Source: a virus
DNA length: 20,211 nucleotides
Direction: 5' to 3' (one strand)
Virus record (IMG/VR): IMGVR_UViG_3300020188_000070
Location: 1-20,211 of that record
Every line of letters begins with the position of its first letter. Position 1 is the first letter of the stretch. Shown here piece by piece: positions 16,292 through 20,211 of the stretch. The translations under genes and the position numbers were made by a program. The notes beneath the pieces are model-generated. The model saw nothing but the letters and a program-made list of their open reading frames with translations. It made no database searches and was not told the origin of the DNA.

Positions 16292-16688
16292 CCAATTAAT
16301 AAGACATGAATCTATGGAGCTTAAGCCATATAGATGTACTTCAAACAAGCTAACTATCGGAATAGGACGCAATCTGGAGGACGTAGGTATAAGCGAAGAA
16401 GAAGCGAAAAGCCTACTAATGAACGACTTGAAGCGAGTGGACACACAGCTAGAACAAATGATGCCGTGGTCACAAGAGCTAGACACGGTGAGATACGAAG
16501 GATTAATGAACTTCGTCTTCAACGTAGGGATAGGGACAGCCTTAAAGTTCGTCAACGCAATGGCAGCGATAAAGGAAAAAGACTTCGATACTGGAGCGAC
16601 AGAGCTACTTAACAGCCGTTGGGCTGAGCAGGTAGGCCAACGTGCCATCGAAGTCGCTGAGCAAATCCGTACAGGAGAGTACCAATGA
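16275..16688 (+). CDS. T4-type endolysin (lysozyme, GH24-like)
   Basis: A 137-residue muramidase that cleaves the MurNAc-GlcNAc bond of peptidoglycan. The N-terminal active site is plain: E12 in IRHES, C21 in PYRCTS and T27 in KLTIGIGRN give the E-8aa-D/C-5aa-T triad of the family. C21 replaces the Asp of T4 lysozyme, a known natural variant. Later motifs also match T4: EGLMNFVFNVG (T4 ALINMVFQMG), SRWAEQVGQRA (T4 SRWYNQTPNRA) and IRTGEY. There is no signal peptide or N-terminal anchor, so it needs a holin. I chose ATG 16275 because GGTGGAG lies just upstream; ATG 16254 would add seven Gly/Met-rich residues. T7 itself uses an amidase from the middle genes instead. Confidence 0.93.
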   Translation: MNQLIDQLIRHESMELKPYRCTSNKLTIGIGRNLEDVGISEEEAKSLLMNDLKRVDTQLEQMMPWSQELDTVRYEGLMNFVFNVGIGTALKFVNAMAAIKEKDFDTGATELLNSRWAEQVGQRAIEVAEQIRTGEYQ

Positions 16689-16882
16689 AAAAAATACCCA
16701 CTGCTCCTAAAAAAACAGATAAGTACAAAAAAAAAGTAGCTAGTGCGCCAGTGTTTTCTAGTAGAGAAGCGGCGGAAAAACACCGAAAAGAAAAAGGTGG
16801 GACAGTAGCAGTCGATATGGGAAGTTACCATTTATACATATTTCCAAATGGAAGTACTTCGTCTATAGGAAAACCGAAATGA
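16685..16882 (+). CDS. Small Lys-rich protein, function unknown
   Basis: A 65-residue protein with ATG 16685 overlapping the endolysin stop (ATGA) and GGAGAG nearby. The first 20 residues are disordered and basic, including KTDKYKKK. The rest (FSSREAAEKHRKEKGGTVAV, then YHLYIFPNGS) looks like a small alpha-beta unit: helix, Gly-Gly turn, two strands. No membrane segment or cysteine is present. Its stop overlaps the small-terminase start by four bases, tying it to both lysis and packaging genes. I do not recognise a family. Confidence 0.68.
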   Translation: MKKIPTAPKKTDKYKKKVASAPVFSSREAAEKHRKEKGGTVAVDMGSYHLYIFPNGSTSSIGKPK

Positions 16883-17085
16883 GCAGAGAAATCTTAGACT
16901 CCCTGCATGATGCAGTAAGCCAAGAGCTACTTGCTCGTGTCCGTACTGGCGAAGCTACAGCCTCAGAGCTATCCGTAGCCGTCAAGTTCCTCAAAGACAA
17001 CGGAGCCAGCCTAGACGTTATAACTGCTGAGTCTCCTTTAGGTAGCCTCCTAGAAAGCCTGCCGTTTGATTCAGTGACTAACTAA
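16879..17085 (+). CDS. Small terminase subunit-like protein (T7 gp18 position)
   Basis: A 68-residue helical protein (T7 gp18: 89 aa). It consists of a helix ILDSLHDAVSQELLARVRTG, a turn, a second helix EATASELSVAVKFLKDNGAS and a tail SPLGSLLESLPFD. The pattern L-H-x-x-V-x-x-E-L-L-x-R-x-x-x-G-E-A-x-x-x-E-L-x-x-A-x-K-F-L-K-D-N is one I associate with small terminase/DNA maturase A proteins of T7-like marine phages. It would bind the packaging site and load TerL. ATG 16879 overlaps the previous stop, with AGGA about nine bases upstream. TerL follows after two inserted genes. Confidence 0.8.
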   Translation: MSREILDSLHDAVSQELLARVRTGEATASELSVAVKFLKDNGASLDVITAESPLGSLLESLPFDSVTN

Positions 17086-17087
17086 TA

Positions 17088-17222
17088 ATGAAAAGTCCCT
17101 GCGTAGGTATCTGTAAACTTGATAAGCAGGATAAGTACTGCGTTGGGTGTGGCAGAACAATGGAACAAATCCGTAATCATTATCTAAAGGACGCAGCAAA
17201 CTATGGCTCCAAGAAACCATAA
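17088..17222 (+). CDS. DUF1289-like four-cysteine miniprotein
   Basis: This is a complete 44-residue open frame. The sequence SPCVGICKLD followed by YCVGCGRTMEQI matches the DUF1289 family layout, C-x3-C then C-x2-C (C5, C9, C18, C21). That suggests a metal- or Fe-S-binding knuckle, and the biochemical role of the family is not known to me. The start is ATG 17088, three bases after the TerS stop, without a strong Shine-Dalgarno. The last 20 bases overlap the start of the oxygenase-like gene, and its body contains that gene's AAAGGA site (17185-17190), so the two are translationally linked. Such proteins are common in proteobacterial genomes, so acquisition from a host is plausible. Confidence 0.8.
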   Translation: MKSPCVGICKLDKQDKYCVGCGRTMEQIRNHYLKDAANYGSKKP

Positions 17223-18276
17223 GCAATGGCGTACAAAGCCTAACGTAGAATATGTTAGCTCCCTCATCTACTCAGACCAAGACCTATATGAGCAAGAAAT
17301 AGAACAGATATTCTCTAAGGTCTGGGTTCCATGTTTTCACAAAAGTGAACTACCACATGCTGGTAATTTCAGAACTGGTCAGATAGCAGGTCAGAACATA
17401 CTTGCTTACAACACTGGCAAGGAGATAGTTGCCTATCGTAACTACGATGTGAATGAGCCTAGTGGTACGTTTGCGGCTCCTATTGTCACCTCAGAACCAA
17501 AGCTACATTGCGAAGTAAAGCATGGCGGTATGGTCTGGATAACCTTAGACCCTAATCCTACCCAGAGTGTAGAAGAATGGACAGGTGGTGCTTTTGATTG
17601 CATTGCTGGTGCTATTGGTACTGAAGAGCTAGAGGTATTCCACTATCACAAGGCTATCATAGATACCAACTACAAGCTTTGGCACGATACAAACTCAGAG
17701 TTCTATCACGATTTCATGCACTATTTTAATCGTGTGTCAGGATTTAACGATGAGTACTTTGCCAGAAAGAACATTCCTTTCGATAACGGTCACGTTAACG
17801 TCAGCAGCTTCACGGTAAACTACGAAGAATATGATGGCTTTGAAGATAGAGGCGAACTCTCCTTCCCTACCCTGCCCCCAAACCAATGGTACATGGTAGA
17901 TTTATTCCCAGGATATAACTTTAATCTACGAGGCTCAGCTTACCGTAGCGATAGCGTCACTCCTCTAGCACCTAACAAGGTTCTCATAGAGTTCAGAGGT
18001 TATGGCCTCAAGAGTGACAGTGAAAAAGACAGAGCTACTCGTATTAAACACCACAACTCTATCTGGGGTGGCTTCGGACGTAACCTACACGAAGACCTAA
18101 TAGGTGTAGCAGGACAAGGTACAACCATGCGTCCAGCTACTGAAGAGCGTTATATCCTCCACGGCAGACACGAGAATGGAACAATCCACGATGAGGTTGG
18201 TATGAGACATTATTATAGCGAATGGTCTAAATGGCTAGGCGTTGACGCTAGTAATCCAAAGGCACTAGCTGCTTGA
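17203..18276 (+). CDS. Rieske-oxygenase-like protein (ring-hydroxylating / methanesulfonate monooxygenase alpha type) lacking the 2Fe-2S ligands
   Basis: The 357 residues follow ring-hydroxylating oxygenase alpha subunits end to end. The start is IFSKVWVPCFHKSELPHAGN, then strands GQNILAYNTGKEIVAYRNY. MVWITLDPNPTQSVEEW (110-126) matches the usual VFVNLDP segment. The catalytic part has NYKLWHDTNSEFYHDFMHYF (156-175), and IWGGFGRNLHEDLIGVAGQG occurs at 287-306. Likely mononuclear-iron ligands are H169 and H173 with D298 or E297, and E166 as bridging acid; the spacing H-x3-H is shorter than the usual H-x4-H. The Rieske pairs C-x-H and C-x2-H are absent: N-Y-D-V-N stands where N-V-C-R-H is expected, and the domain is shortened. 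It overlaps DUF1289 upstream and terL downstream. Oxygenase activity is therefore doubtful. Confidence 0.8.
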   Translation: MAPRNHKQWRTKPNVEYVSSLIYSDQDLYEQEIEQIFSKVWVPCFHKSELPHAGNFRTGQIAGQNILAYNTGKEIVAYRNYDVNEPSGTFAAPIVTSEPKLHCEVKHGGMVWITLDPNPTQSVEEWTGGAFDCIAGAIGTEELEVFHYHKAIIDTNYKLWHDTNSEFYHDFMHYFNRVSGFNDEYFARKNIPFDNGHVNVSSFTVNYEEYDGFEDRGELSFPTLPPNQWYMVDLFPGYNFNLRGSAYRSDSVTPLAPNKVLIEFRGYGLKSDSEKDRATRIKHHNSIWGGFGRNLHEDLIGVAGQGTTMRPATEERYILHGRHENGTIHDEVGMRHYYSEWSKWLGVDASNPKALAA

Positions 18277-19940
18277 ACGTACCAGTTCAACTGCAGGACT
18301 TCAGAAACTTTTTATTCATAGTATGGAAACACCTTGGCCTCCCAGAGCCTACCCCGATACAGTACGACATTGCAGATTACCTGCAGAGTAGTCCTAAACG
18401 AGCCATCATTGAGGCTTTTCGTGGGGTAGGCAAAAGCTATATCACGGCAGCTTATGTCGTACACCAGCTTCTGCTAGACCCAGAGTTAAAGTTTCTTGTC
18501 GTATCTGCATCGAAGTCTCGTGCTGATGACTTCTCCACCTTTACCCAACGGATTATCCTAGAGCTACCCATATGTCAGCACCTAGTAGCCAAGGATACCC
18601 AACGATGGTCAAAGATTGCCTTTGACGTAGCCCCTGCCAAAGCAGCAGGTAGCCCCTCAGTCAAGTCTGTGGGCGTGACAGGCCAGCTTACTGGCTCTCG
18701 TGCCGACATAATCATTGCTGATGACGTAGAAGTACCCAACAACTCCATGACCCAGATGATGCGCGAGAAGCTCAGCGAGGCAGTCAAGGAGTTTGACGCT
18801 ATCCTAAAGCCAGATGGCAAGGTTGTGTACCTTGGAACCCCTCAAAATGAGATGTCCCTGTACAATACTTTACTAGAGCGTGGCTATGCCATGCGTGTAT
18901 GGCCTGCAAGGTATCCTACCGTAGAGGACTCTCAGAAGGCCTACAGCGGGCGTTTGGCTCCTTTCCTATGGAACACACTAGAGAAGGACTCAGAGGCCGT
19001 CAGTGGGACTCCTACGGACTCTAAACGCTTTTCTGATGAAGATTTGATAGAAAGAGAGCTTAGTTATGGCAGAAGCGGTTTCGCTTTACAATTTATGCTT
19101 GATACTAGCATGTCTGATGCTGATAGATTTCCTCTCAAGATAGCAGACCTGATTGTCTACCCCTGTGATATTGACACAGCACCAGAGAAACTGGTCTGGG
19201 GTATCTTCAAACCTATTGATAGCATCCCTAATGTAGCGTTGTCTGGTGACCGTTTCTACGCCCCAGAGGACACCATAGGGCGTTCAAGCTACACAGGTAG
19301 TGTTCTTGCCATTGACCCTTCTGGTAGAGGCTCAGATGAGACAGCATACGCTGTTGTGAAGATGCTTAACGGTTTCCTGCACGTTGCAGCGGCTGGAGGC
19401 ATAGCTGGGGGTTACAGTAGTGAAACTCTGACCACCATAGCTAACCTAGCGAAAGACCATAAGGTTAACGCTGTGCTGATTGAGAGTAACTTTGGTGACG
19501 GTATGTTCACCGAACTGCTCAAACCCTACATGACTAAGGTGTACCCTGTGTCTATGGAGGAAGTCAGACATAGTAAGCAGAAGGAAGCTAGGATTATAGA
19601 CACTCTGGAACCTGTAATGAACCAGCATAGGCTCGTTATAGACCCCACAGTGCTGCAGAAAGACTACGATAGCGTACAGCACCTCCCCCCTGAGAAGGCC
19701 ATGAGGTACATGCTGACCTATCAGATGACTAGGATTACACGTCAGCGTGGTGCTTTGGCTCACGATGATAGGTTGGATGTTTTAGCTATGGCTGTGCAGT
19801 ACTGGGTAGAGCAGATGGCTGCTGATGCAGACACAGAAATCAGGGTCAGGAAATCTGAATTATTGGATAACGAGTTAGATAGGTTTTTATCCCATGTAAA
19901 CACCAGTAACCATAGGCCAAAGGCCAGTTCGTGGTTCTAA
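18273..19940 (+). CDS. Large terminase subunit (T7 gp19-like)
   Basis: A 555-residue packaging ATPase/nuclease (T7 gp19: 586). The ATPase domain has Walker A FRGVGKS (49-55) and Walker B IIIADD (146-151). Between them, SPSVKSVGVTGQLTGSRAD is nearly identical to T7. The C-terminal RNase H-type nuclease has acidic clusters at AIDPSGRGSDE (D348), IESNFGDG (E404) and HDDRLD (D498/D499). The start is TTG 18273, inside the overlap TTGA with the preceding stop; the protein aligns with T7 from just after this point (FRNFLFIVWKHLGLPEPT), so no later start is likely. Translation probably depends on coupling to the oxygenase-like gene. Confidence 0.95.
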   Translation: MNVPVQLQDFRNFLFIVWKHLGLPEPTPIQYDIADYLQSSPKRAIIEAFRGVGKSYITAAYVVHQLLLDPELKFLVVSASKSRADDFSTFTQRIILELPICQHLVAKDTQRWSKIAFDVAPAKAAGSPSVKSVGVTGQLTGSRADIIIADDVEVPNNSMTQMMREKLSEAVKEFDAILKPDGKVVYLGTPQNEMSLYNTLLERGYAMRVWPARYPTVEDSQKAYSGRLAPFLWNTLEKDSEAVSGTPTDSKRFSDEDLIERELSYGRSGFALQFMLDTSMSDADRFPLKIADLIVYPCDIDTAPEKLVWGIFKPIDSIPNVALSGDRFYAPEDTIGRSSYTGSVLAIDPSGRGSDETAYAVVKMLNGFLHVAAAGGIAGGYSSETLTTIANLAKDHKVNAVLIESNFGDGMFTELLKPYMTKVYPVSMEEVRHSKQKEARIIDTLEPVMNQHRLVIDPTVLQKDYDSVQHLPPEKAMRYMLTYQMTRITRQRGALAHDDRLDVLAMAVQYWVEQMAADADTEIRVRKSELLDNELDRFLSHVNTSNHRPKASSWF

Positions 19941-19943
19941 AGT

Positions 19944-19963
19944 CCTCCTATAGCTATAGGGGG
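19944..19963 (+). terminator. Palindromic hairpin just after terL
   Basis: CCTCCTATAG and CTATAGGGGG are reverse complements except for one G-U pair, giving about a 7-bp stem with a TAGCTA loop four bases after the terL stop. There is no U-run after it (TTAAACTT), so a classical intrinsic terminator is uncertain. It may terminate a phage RNA polymerase transcript, be a processing site, or serve DNA-end functions. Confidence 0.4.
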
Positions 19964-19993
19964 TTAAACTTATATATAGATACTATAGGGGTT
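19954..19993 (+). repeat. Direct repeat CTATAGGGG(G)TT
   Basis: CTATAGGGGGTT at 19954-19965 and CTATAGGGGTT at 19983-19993 differ by one G. The first copy is also the 3' arm of the hairpin, the second the core of the candidate promoter. Confidence 0.8.
19971..19993 (+). promoter_or_regulatory. Candidate T7-type RNA polymerase promoter near the right end
   Basis: The core ACTATAGGGG (19982-19991) equals T7 positions -6 to +3 (ACTATAGGG) and is preceded by a TATATATAG upstream element. With +1 at G 19988, 9 of the 17 upstream bases agree with the T7 consensus, almost all of them in the core. T7 has its phi-OR promoter in the same place, right of gene 19. The polymerase gene is outside the window and its specificity is unknown, so this is a candidate only. 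Confidence 0.4.
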
Positions 19994-20091
19994 CAAGGGG
20001 GTTTAAGGTTAGTTTCTTACTTCCCCTCCCCCTGATATTTTAGGCATAAAAATCTGAAGGGGTATATACGGTAGTACGGAGCCGACTTACC

Positions 20092-20107
20092 CCTCTTGAC
20101 CTCTTGA
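20092..20107 (+). repeat. Tandem 8-mer CCTCTTGA x2
   Basis: Two perfect adjacent copies at 20092-20099 and 20100-20107. T7 carries arrays of a short repeat next to its terminal repeats, so this may be a minimal analogue, or a trivial duplication. Confidence 0.8.
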
Positions 20108-20175
20108 TAGCCATATTCTACTTCAAAATAATCAATCAACACCACCACACCACACCACGAAACACACTTATATAT

Positions 20176-20193
20176 AGGCTCTCTCTAGCCTTT
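20176..20193 (+). terminator. Short hairpin followed by TTT near the window end
   Basis: A perfect five-base stem AGGCT / AGCCT encloses CTCTCT, and the last T is followed by TT. The stem is short and the U-run minimal, so terminator function is weakly supported. Confidence 0.3.
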
Positions 20194-20211
20194 CAACGGT
20201 TGATATATCCG

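Larger units (their letters stand above)
19968..20177 (+). repeat. Direct repeat ACTTATATATAG at both ends of the region
   Basis: The 12-mer occurs at 19968-19979 and 20166-20177. The first copy precedes the candidate promoter core; the second is followed by GCTCTCTC, not the core. They could be polymerase recognition elements or bounds of a terminal-repeat feature. AT-rich sequence makes a chance match possible. Confidence 0.65.
19941..20211. other. Non-coding right-end region
   Basis: No convincing gene follows terL. The stretch holds three G-runs (19959-19963, 19988-19991, 19997-20001), a C-run (20023-20032), two small hairpins, several short repeats and an AC-rich run (20139-20160). In T7 the space after gene 19 contains the right-end promoter, short repeats and the direct terminal repeat. 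By analogy this is probably the right genome end or the terminal-repeat boundary, but the repeat itself cannot be shown without the left end. Confidence 0.6.

Noticed and set aside
16334-16612. 92-aa Arg-rich frame inside the endolysin
   Set aside because: Out-of-frame shadow of the lysozyme gene with no ribosome-binding site; its Arg richness follows from codon overlap.
16184-16831. 215-aa open frame on the minus strand across the endolysin
   Set aside because: The opposite strand carries a clear lysozyme with an intact triad. The antisense frame has low-complexity Ser/Phe composition and no similarity.
17243-17360. C-F-H at residues 44-46 of the oxygenase-like protein as a Rieske C-x-H pair
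   Set aside because: It lies in the segment before the cluster-binding site (the usual position of G-H-x-S-E-I-P), too far upstream, and there is no matching C-x2-H at the proper distance.
20096-20134. Host sigma70 promoter (TTGACC or TTGATA with a downstream AT-rich box)
   Set aside because: The spacings found (about 12 or 19 bases) and the -10 boxes are poor; not supportable by eye.
1-20211. tRNA genes, CRISPR arrays, insertion sequences, integrase or att sites
   Set aside because: None recognised. Coding density is near complete and no cloverleaf, regular spacer array or transposase motif was seen.

Overview
The window is the late (structural, lysis and packaging) half of a T7-like podovirus genome, read entirely on the + strand. 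The gene order is that of T7 genes 10 to 19: end of the major capsid gene, terminator, tail tubes A and B (gp11, gp12), internal core proteins (gp13, gp14, gp15, gp16), a gp17-type fibre adaptor, lysis genes, small terminase and large terminase. Protein resemblance to T7 is clear for the capsid tail end, gp11, gp12, gp13, gp14, the gp17 N-terminus and gp19. Base composition is moderate (roughly 40-45% GC by eye, not counted). Several small proteins resemble ones I associate with marine podoviruses, so a marine proteobacterial host is likely; this is inference.

Layout. 1-61 is the C-terminus of the major capsid protein, followed by a strong UUCG-loop terminator (69-100), the counterpart of T7 T-phi. 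114-377 is a small basic head-region protein. 387-3340 holds the two tail-tube genes. 3341-9472 holds four core/ejection proteins packed with overlaps or gaps of about 10 bases or less. 9472-14701 is an adhesin array: a short gp17-like adaptor without a receptor-binding tip, then a small beta-rich virion protein, four fibre-like proteins built from shared and shuffled modules, and a 57-aa gene. 14701-16882 is a lysis region: an XhlA-like membrane protein, a coiled-coil/TM protein, a small Cys-rich protein, a three-TM holin-like protein, two Lys-rich small proteins, a possible tiny TM protein and a T4-type endolysin with an E-8-C-5-T catalytic triad. 16879-19940 is packaging: small terminase, a DUF1289-like four-Cys miniprotein, an oxygenase-like protein and the large terminase. 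19941-20211 is non-coding and carries hairpins, short repeats and a candidate promoter for a T7-type RNA polymerase. It looks like the right genome end.

The most unusual element is the 357-aa protein between the terminase subunits, where T7 keeps its spanin genes. It has the architecture of a Rieske ring-hydroxylating/methanesulfonate-monooxygenase alpha subunit and keeps a plausible mononuclear-iron site. The stretch that should hold the [2Fe-2S] Cys/His ligands is shortened and those ligands are missing. It is translationally overlapped with the DUF1289-like gene and with terL, so it is a fixed part of the packaging operon.

How the genes work together: the tail tubes and adaptor join the head vertex to the fibre array; gp13-gp16-like proteins form the ejectable core; holin candidates plus the endolysin lyse the cell; TerS/TerL package DNA. 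The early half (RNA polymerase, replication) is outside the window, and no tRNA, CRISPR array or insertion sequence was seen.
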